Source: Promicromonospora sp049532985
GTDB taxonomy: Bacteria; Actinomycetota; Actinomycetes; Actinomycetales; Cellulomonadaceae
Direction of reading: 5' to 3'
DNA: 64,000 bases
Assembly (NCBI RefSeq): GCF_049532985.1
Contig: NZ_CP186693.1
Location: 2,728,001 to 2,792,000 of the forward strand
Shown here: piece by piece, positions 55,333 through 63,933 of the stretch
Position numbering within the stretch: position 1 is the stretch's first letter
Layout of the letters: every line of letters starts with the position of its first letter
Notes under the pieces: model-generated
Told to the model about the DNA's origin: nothing
The model's database searches: none
What the model saw: only the letters and a program-made list of their open reading frames with translations
Position numbers and translations under genes: made by a program

Positions 55333-56264
55333 CACCGGCCTCCGGGGTGCGCGCGGGCGACCGACTGCATCTCGGCGAGCAGCAGGCTGAGCGCCTCGGT
55401 GTGCCGGCCGTCGCGGCCCGTCCGACCGAGCACGCCCGCGAGCGCGGGCACGTCGGGCCGGTCGACGCCGCTGGCGGCCAGCACCTGGCTGAGCACCGCG
55501 TCGACGCGCGCGGTGAGGCCCGCCGGGTCGACGCCGACGCCTGCCCGGGCAACCGCGCGCTCGACGTCGTGCGTCGCGAACAGCTCGGCCCGGTACGGCC
55601 AGAGGGCGTCGAGCCCGCCGACCAGCCGCCGGCGGGACTCGGCGGTGCCTCGGGCCAGGGTCAGGAACCAGCGGGCGGCGAAGTCCCGGTGGTAGGTGAG
55701 CTCCTTGACGCCCTTGGCGGCCACGGCGGCGAGCACGGCGTCCCGGCTGCGGCACAGCTCCTCGAACAGGGCCAGCCGCCAGGCCGAGAACAGCAGGATC
55801 CGGGCGACGGTGTGGCCGAAATCGCCGTTCGGCACCTCCGCGAGGCGCACGTTGCGGAACCGGAGGCCGTCGCGGAAGAAGGCGAGCCGGTCCTCGTCGG
55901 GCACGGGTGAGCCGTCCGGCAGGGCGGGCACCTGCGCGGGGTCGGCGGCGGCCGCCCGGGCGAGCAGCAGCCGCGCCTGACCGAGCAGGTCGAGGGCGAT
56001 GTTCGACAGCGCGATGTCCTCCTCCAGGTCGGGGGCGCGGCTGCACCACTCGGCGAGCCGCTGGGAGAGCACGAGCGCGTCGTCGCCGAGCATCAGGCAG
56101 TAGGTCGCCAGCGCGGCGGGGTCCACGCCGTCGGGCACGGTGGCCTCGACGCCGGCCAGCGGGTCCTCGAAGTCGGTCCCGAAGGCCCAGCGGTCGTCGT
56201 TGACGAGCAGGCCCGCGTAGGCGCTGTCGTGCTCGCCGGGCTCGTGGGTGCGGACGTCGGGCAT
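55329..56264 (-). CDS. paaC: PaaC, structural subunit of phenylacetyl-CoA epoxidase
   Basis: A 311-residue helical ferritin-like protein that forms the heterodimeric core with PaaA. Family-type sequence includes LMLGDDALVLSQRLAEWCSR, DIALSNIALDLLGQARLLL and ELTYHRDFAARWF. It is somewhat longer than E. coli PaaC (248) because of an N-terminal extension of about 45 residues and a longer C-terminus. ATG at 56264, 26 bp after paaB. Confidence 0.94.
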   Translation of the reverse strand: MPDVRTHEPGEHDSAYAGLLVNDDRWAFGTDFEDPLAGVEATVPDGVDPAALATYCLMLGDDALVLSQRLAEWCSRAPDLEEDIALSNIALDLLGQARLLLARAAAADPAQVPALPDGSPVPDEDRLAFFRDGLRFRNVRLAEVPNGDFGHTVARILLFSAWRLALFEELCRSRDAVLAAVAAKGVKELTYHRDFAARWFLTLARGTAESRRRLVGGLDALWPYRAELFATHDVERAVARAGVGVDPAGLTARVDAVLSQVLAASGVDRPDVPALAGVLGRTGRDGRHTEALSLLLAEMQSVARAHPGGRW

Positions 56265-56290
56265 GCGGCCTCCTCCAGGTGCGGGACGTC

Positions 56291-56587
56291 CTACATGTGC
56301 GGGACGTCGGCGGGGATGTCGTAGAACGTGGGGTGCCGGTAGACCTTGTCCCCGCTGGGCGCGAAGAGCGGGTCCTTCTCGTCCGGGCTGGAGGCCGTGA
56401 TCGCGGATGACCGGACCACCCAGATGCTGACGCCCTCGTTGCGCCGCGTGTAGACGTCACGGGCGTGCCGCACGGCCATCTGGTCGTCGGGGGCGTGCAG
56501 TGACCCGACGTGCACGTGGTTGAGGCCCCGCTTGCCGCGGACGAACACCTCGTAGAGCGGCCACTCGCCGCTGACCTGGCCGGTCAT
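56291..56587 (-). CDS. paaB: PaaB, subunit of phenylacetyl-CoA epoxidase
   Basis: A complete 98-residue protein matching E. coli PaaB in length. Typical sequence: WPLYEVFVRGKRGLNHVHVG, SLHAPDDQMAVRHARDVYTR and the tail KVYRHPTFYDIPADVPHM. By family knowledge PaaB bridges PaaAC heterodimers. ATG at 56587 overlaps the paaA stop (ATGA). Confidence 0.95.
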   Translation of the reverse strand: MTGQVSGEWPLYEVFVRGKRGLNHVHVGSLHAPDDQMAVRHARDVYTRRNEGVSIWVVRSSAITASSPDEKDPLFAPSGDKVYRHPTFYDIPADVPHM

Positions 56588-57615
56588 GCCACCTCCTCGT
56601 CGCCCTCGTGGCCCTCGTGGCTGCCGTCATCCCCGTGGCTGCCGCCGTCCCCGTGGTCGTGACGGTTCGCGAACGCGAGCGCCGCCTCGCGGACCCAGGC
56701 GCCGTCGTCCCAGGCCTGCGCGCGGTGCGCCACGCGCTGGGCGTTGCAGGGGCCGTTCCCCGCGACGACGGCCCAGAGCTCGTCCCAGTCGGGCTGCCCG
56801 AAGTCGTAGGACCCGCGCTCCTCGTTCCAGGCGAGCTCCGGGTCGGGCAGGGTGACGCCCAGCGCGTCGGCCTGGGGCACGGTCATGTCGACGAAGCGCT
56901 GGCGCAGCTCGTCGTTGGTGTGCGTCTTGACCCCCCAGGCCATGGAGCGCGCCGTGTTGGGCGACGCGTCGTCCGGCGGGCCGAACATCATCAGCGACGG
57001 CCACCAGAACCGGTCCACGGACTCCTGGACCATGGCTCGCTGCTCGTCGGTGCCGCGCATCATCGTCGCCAGCAGCTCGAAGCCCTGCCGCTGGTGGAAG
57101 GACTCCTCCTTGCAGATGCGGATCATGGCCCTGCCGTAGGGGCCGAAAGAGGTGCGGCACAGGGGCACCTGGTTGCAGATGGCGGCGCCGTCGACCAGCC
57201 AGCCGATGGTGCCCGTGTCGGCGTACGAGAGCGTGGGGTAGTTGAAGATCGAGGAGTACTTCTGCCGGCCGCTGATCAGCATCTCGGTGAGCTCCTGCCG
57301 CGAGACGCCGAGGGTCTCCGCGGCCGAGTAGAGGTAGAGGCCGTGGCCCGCCTCGTCCTGGACCTTGGCGAGCAGGATCGCCTTGCGCCGCAGCGACGGC
57401 GCGCGGCCGATCCAGGCCCCCTCCGGCTGCATGCCGATGATCTCGGAGTGGGCGTGCTGCGCGACCTGGCGCACCAGGGTCCTGCGGTAGGCCTCGGGCA
57501 TCCAGTCGCGCGGCTCGATGCGGTCCTTGCGGGCGATCGTGGCCTCGAACCGCGCTTCGAGCAGGGTCTCGGGCAGGGCGTCGGGCAGGGCATCGGGCTC
57601 GGTGTCTGCCGGCAT
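56584..57615 (-). CDS. paaA: PaaA, catalytic subunit of phenylacetyl-CoA epoxidase
   Basis: Di-iron oxygenase subunit of 343 residues that epoxidises the ring of phenylacetyl-CoA. Iron-ligand helices are visible in AKVQDEAGHGLYLYSAAETL and ICKEESFHQRQGFELL. Other conserved parts are SEIIGMQPEGAWIGRAPSL and FWWPSLMMFGPPD. The last 25 residues form an unusual His/Asp/Gly/Glu tail (HDHGDGGSHGDDGSHEGHEG) not needed for the fold. ATG at 57615 has GGAGG upstream. First gene of the operon, divergent from paaZ. Confidence 0.96.
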   Translation of the reverse strand: MPADTEPDALPDALPETLLEARFEATIARKDRIEPRDWMPEAYRRTLVRQVAQHAHSEIIGMQPEGAWIGRAPSLRRKAILLAKVQDEAGHGLYLYSAAETLGVSRQELTEMLISGRQKYSSIFNYPTLSYADTGTIGWLVDGAAICNQVPLCRTSFGPYGRAMIRICKEESFHQRQGFELLATMMRGTDEQRAMVQESVDRFWWPSLMMFGPPDDASPNTARSMAWGVKTHTNDELRQRFVDMTVPQADALGVTLPDPELAWNEERGSYDFGQPDWDELWAVVAGNGPCNAQRVAHRAQAWDDGAWVREAALAFANRHDHGDGGSHGDDGSHEGHEGDEEVA

Positions 57616-57668
57616 GACCACCTCCGTGGGCGACGTCGCCCGTCCGCTGGACGCACTTCTGAACCTAT

Positions 57669-57690
57669 TTACTGACCGAACGTTCTGTAA
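57669..57690. promoter_or_regulatory. PaaR/TetR-type operator between paaA and paaZ
   Basis: An imperfect palindrome centred on GAACGTTC (57678-57685), reading ACCGAACGTTCTGT with TTACT and GTAA flanks, lies 54 bp upstream of paaA and 66 bp upstream of paaZ. Its AT-rich flanks contrast with the surroundings. It resembles TetR-family operators of actinobacterial phenylacetate genes, and a TetR gene lies downstream of paaZ. Confidence 0.7.
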
Positions 57691-57755
57691 TAGATTGGCA
57701 CAGCCACGAGGGGTTGCACAACGGCCTGGGCACACCGATCGCAAAGGAGCGCAGA

Positions 57756-59831
57756 GTGAGCACACTGGAGAGCTACGTCGCGGGGCGCTGGCAGGCCGGC
57801 ACGGACGACGGCGAACCCGTCCTCGACGCGGTGACCGGCGAGGAGATCACGCGGGTGTCGAGCCACGGGATCGACTTCGCCGCCGTGGTCGCGCACGCCC
57901 GTGAGGTGGGCGGCCCGGCCGTGGCCCGGCTCACGTTCCACGAGCGGGCGACCCTGCTCAAGGAGCTCGCGCTGCACCTGGGCGGGGCCAAGGACGAGTT
58001 CTACGCCCTGTCGCTGCGCACGGGCGCCACCCGGCGCGACTCCGCGGTCGACATCGACGGCGGCATCGGCACCCTGTTCAGCTACGCGAGCAAGGGCAAG
58101 CGGGAGCTCCCGGACGACACCGTCGTGCTGGACGGCGCCCTCGAACCCCTCGGCAAGGGCGGCACCTTCGTGGGCCAGCACCTGTACACCTCGCGACCCG
58201 GGGTCGCGGTGCAGATCAACGCCTTCAACTTTCCCGTCTGGGGCATGCTCGAGAAGCTCGCGCCCGCGTTCCTCGCGGGTCTGCCCGGCATCGTCAAGCC
58301 CGGCAGCCAGACCGCGTACCTCACCGCCGCGGTGGTGCGGCACATCATCGCCTCCGGGATCCTGCCCGAGGGCAGCCTCCAGCTCGTCTGCGGCAGCGCC
58401 GGCACGCTGCTGGACGAGCTCGGCGAGCAGGACTCGGTGGCCTTCACCGGCTCGGCGCACACCGCCGAGATCCTGCGTTCGCACCCGTCGGTGCTGCACC
58501 GCGGGGTCCGCCTCGGCGTCGAGGCCGACTCGCTGAACTGCTCGATCCTGGGTCCGGACGTGCGCCCGGAGGACCCGGAGCTCGACCTGTTCTTCAAGGG
58601 CGTCGTCACCGAGATGACCGTCAAGGCGGGCCAGAAGTGCACGGCGATCCGGCGCGTCCTGGTCCCGGAGGCGATGGCGGACGCCGTGATCGGCGCGATC
58701 AGCGCCCGCCTGGCCCGGATCACGGTCGGCAACCCGGCCGACGACGGCGTCCGGATGGGTGCCCTGGCCAGCCTCCGGCAGCGCGACGAGGTGCGCAAGG
58801 CGATCGAGGCGCTGCGCACCTCCGCCGACATCGTGCACGGCGACCCCGACCACGTCGAGGTGGTGGGCGCCGACGCCGAGCGCGGCGCGTTCCTCTCCCC
58901 CGTCCTGCTGCGCGCCCGGCCGGGCGCGGCCGAGCCCCACGAGGTGGAGCCCTTCGGCCCGGTGGCCACGGTGCTCACCTACGGCTCGGTGGACGAGGCG
59001 GTGGCCCTGGCGGCGCGCGGCCGGGGCAGCCTGGTGGCGTCGCTGGTCACGCACGACCCGCAGGTGGCCCGGGACGTGACCCGCGGGCTCGCGCCCTGGC
59101 ACGGCCGCCTGCTGCTCCTGGACCGGGACGACGCCGCCGAGTCGACCGGCCACGGCAGCCCGCTGCCGATGCTCGTGCACGGCGGCCCCGGACGCGCCGG
59201 CGGCGGCGAGGAGCTGGGCGGGGTGCGCGGCGTGCTGCACCACATGCAACGCACGGCCGTGCAGGGCTCCCCCGACATGCTCACCGCGGTCACCGGCCGC
59301 TGGACCACCGGCTCCCGGCGGGTGGTCGGCAGCGTGCACCCGTTCCGCAAGTCCCTGGCCGAGCTGCGCGTCGGCGACACGATCGAGACGGCGACCCGGA
59401 CGGTCACGCAGGACGACATCGACCACTTCGCGGAGTTCACGGGCGACACCTTCTACGCGCACACCGACCCCGCGGCCGCCGCCGCAAACCCGTTCTTCGG
59501 CGGCATCGTCGCGCACGGCTACCTCGTGGTGTCGCTGGCCGCGGGTCTCTTCGTGGACCCGGCCCCGGGGCCGGTGCTGGCCAACTTCGGCGTCGACAAC
59601 CTGCGCTTCCTCACGCCGGTGCACGTGGGCGACACCATCCGGGTGGCCCTCACGGTCAAGCAGATCACCCCCCGCACGTCGGCCGACTACGGCGAGGTGC
59701 GCTGGGAGGCCGACGTGACCAACCAGGACGGCGAGCAGGTCGCAGCGTACGACGTGCTGACGCTCGTCGCGAAGACCGGCCAGAACACGACGGGCAAGAA
59801 CACGACAGGCCAGGACACGACCGGCGCCTGA
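57756..59831 (+). CDS. paaZ: PaaZ, bifunctional oxepin-CoA hydrolase/3-oxo-5,6-dehydrosuberyl-CoA dehydrogenase
   Basis: A 691-residue fusion. The N-terminal aldehyde dehydrogenase domain (about 1-520) carries the catalytic Glu in GVEADSLNCS and Cys in KAGQKCTAIRR. The C-terminal MaoC-like hydratase (about 535-670) has FTGDTFYAHTDPAAAAANPF and GGIVAHGYLVVSLAAGLF. Together they open the oxepin ring and oxidise the aldehyde. GTG at 57756 was chosen: AAAGGAG lies upstream and the E. coli protein begins at a comparable point (681 residues). The extreme C-terminus is a threefold QNTTG-type repeat. Confidence 0.95.
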   Translation: MSTLESYVAGRWQAGTDDGEPVLDAVTGEEITRVSSHGIDFAAVVAHAREVGGPAVARLTFHERATLLKELALHLGGAKDEFYALSLRTGATRRDSAVDIDGGIGTLFSYASKGKRELPDDTVVLDGALEPLGKGGTFVGQHLYTSRPGVAVQINAFNFPVWGMLEKLAPAFLAGLPGIVKPGSQTAYLTAAVVRHIIASGILPEGSLQLVCGSAGTLLDELGEQDSVAFTGSAHTAEILRSHPSVLHRGVRLGVEADSLNCSILGPDVRPEDPELDLFFKGVVTEMTVKAGQKCTAIRRVLVPEAMADAVIGAISARLARITVGNPADDGVRMGALASLRQRDEVRKAIEALRTSADIVHGDPDHVEVVGADAERGAFLSPVLLRARPGAAEPHEVEPFGPVATVLTYGSVDEAVALAARGRGSLVASLVTHDPQVARDVTRGLAPWHGRLLLLDRDDAAESTGHGSPLPMLVHGGPGRAGGGEELGGVRGVLHHMQRTAVQGSPDMLTAVTGRWTTGSRRVVGSVHPFRKSLAELRVGDTIETATRTVTQDDIDHFAEFTGDTFYAHTDPAAAAANPFFGGIVAHGYLVVSLAAGLFVDPAPGPVLANFGVDNLRFLTPVHVGDTIRVALTVKQITPRTSADYGEVRWEADVTNQDGEQVAAYDVLTLVAKTGQNTTGKNTTGQDTTGA

Positions 59832-59932
59832 TCGGACCGTTCGCCCGGCCGTCCCGTCGTTCCTCCCCACGTGGGTGTGGCGGGGACAGGGACGCCGGGC
59901 CGACGATCCGCTCCGTCTGGGACGATGACCCG

Positions 59933-60694
59933 ATGACGACGGACGCCACGCCGACGGACGCCCCCGCCCGCCGCCCGCGAGGACGCCCGGGCCACGACCG
60001 GGCGACGGTGCTGCGCACGGCGATCGAGCTCTTCAACCAGCGCGGGTACGACGCCACCTCGATCAGCGACCTGGCCGCCGAGCTCGGCGTCACCAAGTCG
60101 GCCGTGTACCACCACTACGCGAGCAAGGAGGCGCTGCTCGCGGCGGCCCTGGACGAGGCACTGGAGGAGCTCGCCGCCGCCGTCGAGGCAGCAGCGACCG
60201 CGACCGACGGCGAACGCAGCTCCGTACGCCTGCGGGCCACCGTCGAGGCGGCCGTCCGCATCCTCGCCGACCACCTGCCCGCCGTGACGCTGCTGCTGCG
60301 CGTGCGGGGCAACAGCGACCTGGAGCGGTCGGCGATCGCGAGGCGCCGGCACATCGACGAGCGCCTCGCCGCGCTCGTCCGGCAGGCAGCCGCCGAGGGC
60401 GACCTGCGCGCCGACGTCGAACCCGAGGTGATCAGCCGGCTCGTCTTCGGCACGGTCAACTCCCTCGTCGACTGGTACCGCCCCGACGGCCCGCTGCCCG
60501 CGAGCGCCCTCGCCGCCACGGTCTCCAGCGTGCTCTTCGACGGCCTCGGGCCGCGCCTGCACGACGAGGCACCGCACGACGAGGCACCCCACGACGAGGC
60601 ACCCCACGACGAGGCGCCGCACGACACCACACCACGCAGCAGCACACCACGCAGCAGCACACCACGCAGCAGCACATCGAGCAGGTTTCCGTGA
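59933..60694 (+). CDS. paaR: TetR-family regulator, probable PaaR
   Basis: A 253-residue repressor-type protein. The TetR_N domain reads LRTAIELFNQRGYDATSISD then LAAELGVTKSAVYHHYASKE. The C-terminal domain (about 75-205) resembles acyl-CoA-responsive TetR regulators. The last 45 residues are a low-complexity tail: four exact HDEAP units followed by three RSSTP-type units. ATG at 59933. Position after paaZ and the operator at 57669-57690 suggest phenylacetyl-CoA-responsive control of the paa genes; not proven. Confidence 0.85.
   Translation: MTTDATPTDAPARRPRGRPGHDRATVLRTAIELFNQRGYDATSISDLAAELGVTKSAVYHHYASKEALLAAALDEALEELAAAVEAAATATDGERSSVRLRATVEAAVRILADHLPAVTLLLRVRGNSDLERSAIARRRHIDERLAALVRQAAAEGDLRADVEPEVISRLVFGTVNSLVDWYRPDGPLPASALAATVSSVLFDGLGPRLHDEAPHDEAPHDEAPHDEAPHDTTPRSSTPRSSTPRSSTSSRFP
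60560..60679 (+). repeat. In-frame 15-bp tandem repeats in the regulator tail
   Basis: Four near-identical 15-base units (CACGACGAGGCACCS) at 60560-60619, one hybrid unit, then three units (CGCAGCAGCACACCA type) at 60635-60679. All are in frame and encode HDEAP and RSSTP repeats at the C-terminus of the TetR protein. Slippage-prone; copy number may vary among strains. Confidence 0.9.
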
Positions 60695-60716
60695 CCGGCC
60701 CGCCGTCACCCGTCGA

Positions 60717-62357
60717 TCACGCGGCTTCCGCGGTCGGCGGGTCAGCGGTCGAGTCGACCCGCGGTGGTGGGAAGGCTTCGACCGCTTCGGGCAGACGGAT
60801 GCGGTGCCCGCGGGCGTCGACGAAGTCCCATCCGGTCTCGACCAGGCCTCCAGCTCCGGCATCCGCAGCAGGTCTGCCCGTCCAGTGCATCGTGATGCCC
60901 CGTGCGTCGACGAGCTGATGGTGGAACCAGCACAGCAAGGCGCTGTTGGCCACGGCGGTGTCGCCGCCGTCTGCCCAGTGCCGCACCGCATGGTGGACCT
61001 CGCACCGCGACGGCGGTTGATCGCATCCCGGATACACGCAGTGCCGGTCCCTGGCGATGACGGCGCGCCGCATCTGCCCGGTCACGGTGCGCCGGGCACG
61101 CCCGACGTCCAGCACCGCCCCGTCCGGCCCGAACACGATCCTGGTGATCGCGCTGTCGCAGGCCAGCCGCCGCAACAGCGCCCGTGGCGCACGACCGCCG
61201 GTCTCGGTGAACACCGCACCGCCCGCCGACAGCAGCCCGGGCACGGTCGGCATCGTGCCTGCTCGGGTTCCGCGTGCGGGGATGCCCTGCCCGCAGGTCA
61301 GGCACAGCCCGTCACGGGTCCGGCCGACCTGGGTGAGCAGCTCGGTCCAGGAGACCGTGACGTTCAGGTGCGGTGGGATCGCGGCCCCGGGCGACGCCTG
61401 GTCGGCGTCCAGCACGAGTCGAGCCGCGTCCGCCAGCCCCTGCGCACGCCGCTGCGAGGGCGTACGAGAGTCCTCCGCGGCGGGCGCCCCGATCATCGCG
61501 TTCACCACGGTCGAGACGAGCAGGCCGTGCTCGTCCGTCAGGAACCCCGCCACGTGGTACCCGCCGAAGGTCTTGGACAGGTCCAGGAACTCGCCCTGCG
61601 CCGCCTTGTCGTCATCGGCGTCGTCGGTATCCGGGTCCGTCACCGTGGCGAACCGGCGCGCCACGACCCGGAACTGGTCAGCGTTGAGCGCTGCCGCCTC
61701 CCGGAGCACCAGCCCCTCGCCGGTCACCAGCGTCCCCTCCGCGACCGCGCGCTCCAGCACCGCCGTGACCAGGTCGCGGGTCCGGGTCCCGTCCGGGTCC
61801 TGGGCCGGGTCAGGGAAGTCCACGGGCACCGTCTGCACGAACTGCTCGGGTGTCGTGGTCCGGCCGGTCCGGGTGTCGACCAGCCAGCCGAGCGCGTCCG
61901 TGCGGGACTCGCTCGTCGGTGCGACCTCGGCCATCACCCGGGCATGGTCGGCCCCCAGGGCCCCGGCGACCAGCCGCTCGCGCGTCGCAGGCAGCGCGGT
62001 CGCCAGCCGGCGCGCCATCGTCATGTCCTTGCCCGCCGTGGACGCGGAGACCCCCTCCCGCACCCGCAACCAGGACGTGAACGTCCGGGCCGTCCCGCCG
62101 GAGCGCCACGACCCCTCGTCCTCGATCCGCGGCAGCAGGATGTATCGCACACCGTCCAGACGGCCCGCCGCGCGACGGATCCGGGCGTGCGCCTCCACCA
62201 GCCGGGCGACACCCGGAGCGTTCCACCCGTCCAGGTGGTCCGGGCCGACCAGCTCGGCCAGGTCATCCACCACCGCTTCGATCCGGGTCAGCGCCTCCTC
62301 GATCGACCGCACGGGCGGCAGGTCACCAGAAGCCATGCCGTTCGCCGCCTGCCCCAT
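60717..62357 (-). CDS. DUF222/HNH endonuclease domain protein (13E12 family)
   Basis: A 546-residue protein. The N-terminal helical DUF222 region includes ILLPRIEDEGSWRSGGTART and SASTAGKDMTMARRLATALP. The C-terminal HNH nuclease domain includes RRAVIARDRHCVYPGCDQPP, RCEVHHAVRHWADGGDT and NSALLCWFHHQLV, with metal and catalytic His/Cys residues intact. This 13E12-repeat-like family is multicopy in actinobacterial genomes and possibly mobile; its biological role is unknown. ATG at 62357 was used; a second ATG is seven codons in. Confidence 0.92.
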   Translation of the reverse strand: MGQAANGMASGDLPPVRSIEEALTRIEAVVDDLAELVGPDHLDGWNAPGVARLVEAHARIRRAAGRLDGVRYILLPRIEDEGSWRSGGTARTFTSWLRVREGVSASTAGKDMTMARRLATALPATRERLVAGALGADHARVMAEVAPTSESRTDALGWLVDTRTGRTTTPEQFVQTVPVDFPDPAQDPDGTRTRDLVTAVLERAVAEGTLVTGEGLVLREAAALNADQFRVVARRFATVTDPDTDDADDDKAAQGEFLDLSKTFGGYHVAGFLTDEHGLLVSTVVNAMIGAPAAEDSRTPSQRRAQGLADAARLVLDADQASPGAAIPPHLNVTVSWTELLTQVGRTRDGLCLTCGQGIPARGTRAGTMPTVPGLLSAGGAVFTETGGRAPRALLRRLACDSAITRIVFGPDGAVLDVGRARRTVTGQMRRAVIARDRHCVYPGCDQPPSRCEVHHAVRHWADGGDTAVANSALLCWFHHQLVDARGITMHWTGRPAADAGAGGLVETGWDFVDARGHRIRLPEAVEAFPPPRVDSTADPPTAEAA

Positions 62358-62499
62358 GGACCGTCACCCCACCCCACCGCTCCGCCTCTATGGTCTCCTA
62401 CACGTGCCATTCTATGGAACGTTCGTGCGATCCGCTCGGGCACCCGAAGATCTGTGGACAACCTCCCTCGTCCCGTCGGAGACGCCGCCGGGCCCGCTC

Positions 62500-63933
62500 T
62501 CAGAGCCGCACGATCGCGGGCACCGGGTTCTCGATCGCCCCGGCGACGGATCGCATGAAGCCCGCCGCCGTCGCGCCGTCGCACACGCGGTGGTCGAAGA
62601 CGAAGGACATCTGGGTGATCTTGCGCGGCACGACCTGTCCGTCGACCACCCACGGCCGGTCCATGACCCGCCCGAAGCCGAGGATCGCCACCTGGGGGTG
62701 GTTGATGATCGCCGCGCTGCCGTCGACGCCGAGACTCCCGTAGTTGTTCAGCGTGAACGTGCCGGCCGTCAGCTCATCGGCCGTCGCCCGCCCCGCGCGG
62801 GCACGTTCCACCAGGTCGCGGACGGCCGCATCCAGCCCGGCGGTCGTCATCCGGTCGGCGCCGAGCACCGCCGGGGCCACGAGCCCGTGCTCACCCTGGA
62901 CGGCGATACCGAGGTTGACCGTGTCCGGGACCACCAGCTCGGCGCGTTCGACGTCGAGCCGCGCGTTGAGCACGGGGTACTCCTGGAGCCCGGCGACGAC
63001 GAACCGCGCGAGGTAGGCGAGCAGCCCCGGCCCCGGGTCGTCGGGCGTGCGGGCATCCTCGCGCAGCTCGCAGAGCGCGGTGGCGTCGACGTCGACCCAG
63101 ACGGTCGCCTCCGGGATCTCCGCCCGACTGCGTGACAGCACCGCCGACGCCGCCTTCTGGAACCCGCTGAGCGGGACCCGCCGCGCGCCACCCGTGCCCG
63201 CACCCGCGCTCGCACTCGCACCGACCAGACCCGTGCCCCCACTCGCATCCGCACCCGCACCCGCACCGACACCGACACCGACACCGACCACACCCGAGGC
63301 CGCACCCGCACCCACCACGACCGCACTGCCCGTGGTCGCGCCCGAGGCCACACCCGAGGCCACAGCAGACGCCGGCTGCGCACCGGCGACCGCGGTGCGC
63401 ACGTCGGACCGGGTGACCACACCGCCCGCCCCCGTGGGCCGGACGCTCCTCAGGTCCAGGCCCGCCTCCCGGGCGAGGCGCCGGACGATCGGCGAGATCA
63501 CCTTCACGGGGCGCTCGGCGACGGACGGCGCAGCACCACGCGGACGGCGCCGCCGCCCCGGCCCGGCGGGGGCCGAGGTGCCGTACCCGATGAGCACGTT
63601 GCCGGACCCGGCCCGCTCCTCCTCGCGGTACGCCTCCCCCTCCCGCTCGCCGGCCGCCCCTGCCCGGGCCCCGGACCCGCCGCCCGCCACGATCGTGATC
63701 AGCGGCCGCCCCACGTCCACCGTCTCGCCCTCCGCAGCGTGCAGCCGGCCCACCCGCCCGGCGTACGGGCTGGGCACCTCGACCACGGACTTCGCGGTCT
63801 CGACCTCGGCCACGGGCTGGTCGACGGCGACGTCGTCGCCCTCGGCCACGAGCCACTGCACCACCGACGCCTCGGTCAGCCCCTCGCCGAGGTCGGGCAG
63901 CAGGAACGTCTGCTCCGTCGGGGCGGTGGTCAT
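62500..63933 (-). CDS. E2 component (dihydrolipoamide acyltransferase) of a 2-oxo acid dehydrogenase complex
   Basis: Acyltransferase core of 477 residues. The lipoyl domain (about 7-85) carries the lipoylated lysine in EVETAKSVVEVPSPYAGR. A subunit-binding domain includes ISPIVRRLAREAGLDLRSVR. A Gly/Val/Ala linker with GVGVGVGAGAGA repeats follows, then the catalytic domain with the active site FDHRVCDGATAAGFM. TAKS rather than the TDKA common in pyruvate E2s suggests a branched-chain 2-oxo acid complex, but this is not certain. ATG at 63933 follows GGGAGGA and overlaps the E1-beta stop (ATGA). Confidence 0.93.
   Translation of the reverse strand: MTTAPTEQTFLLPDLGEGLTEASVVQWLVAEGDDVAVDQPVAEVETAKSVVEVPSPYAGRVGRLHAAEGETVDVGRPLITIVAGGGSGARAGAAGEREGEAYREEERAGSGNVLIGYGTSAPAGPGRRRRPRGAAPSVAERPVKVISPIVRRLAREAGLDLRSVRPTGAGGVVTRSDVRTAVAGAQPASAVASGVASGATTGSAVVVGAGAASGVVGVGVGVGAGAGADASGGTGLVGASASAGAGTGGARRVPLSGFQKAASAVLSRSRAEIPEATVWVDVDATALCELREDARTPDDPGPGLLAYLARFVVAGLQEYPVLNARLDVERAELVVPDTVNLGIAVQGEHGLVAPAVLGADRMTTAGLDAAVRDLVERARAGRATADELTAGTFTLNNYGSLGVDGSAAIINHPQVAILGFGRVMDRPWVVDGQVVPRKITQMSFVFDHRVCDGATAAGFMRSVAGAIENPVPAIVRL
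63190..63330. repeat. Hexanucleotide-type repeat tract in the E2 linker
   Basis: Imperfect CGCACC and CGACAC hexamers, each coding for two small residues on the minus strand, make up this tract. The longest uniform run is three GACACC units near 63268-63286. It encodes the flexible Gly/Val/Ala linker of the E2 protein and stays in frame. Confidence 0.75.

Noticed and set aside
62414..62430. GGAACGTTCGTG upstream of the DUF222/HNH gene as a possible LexA site
   Set aside because: The halves GAAC and GTTC are adjacent with no four-base spacer, so it does not match the actinobacterial SOS box.
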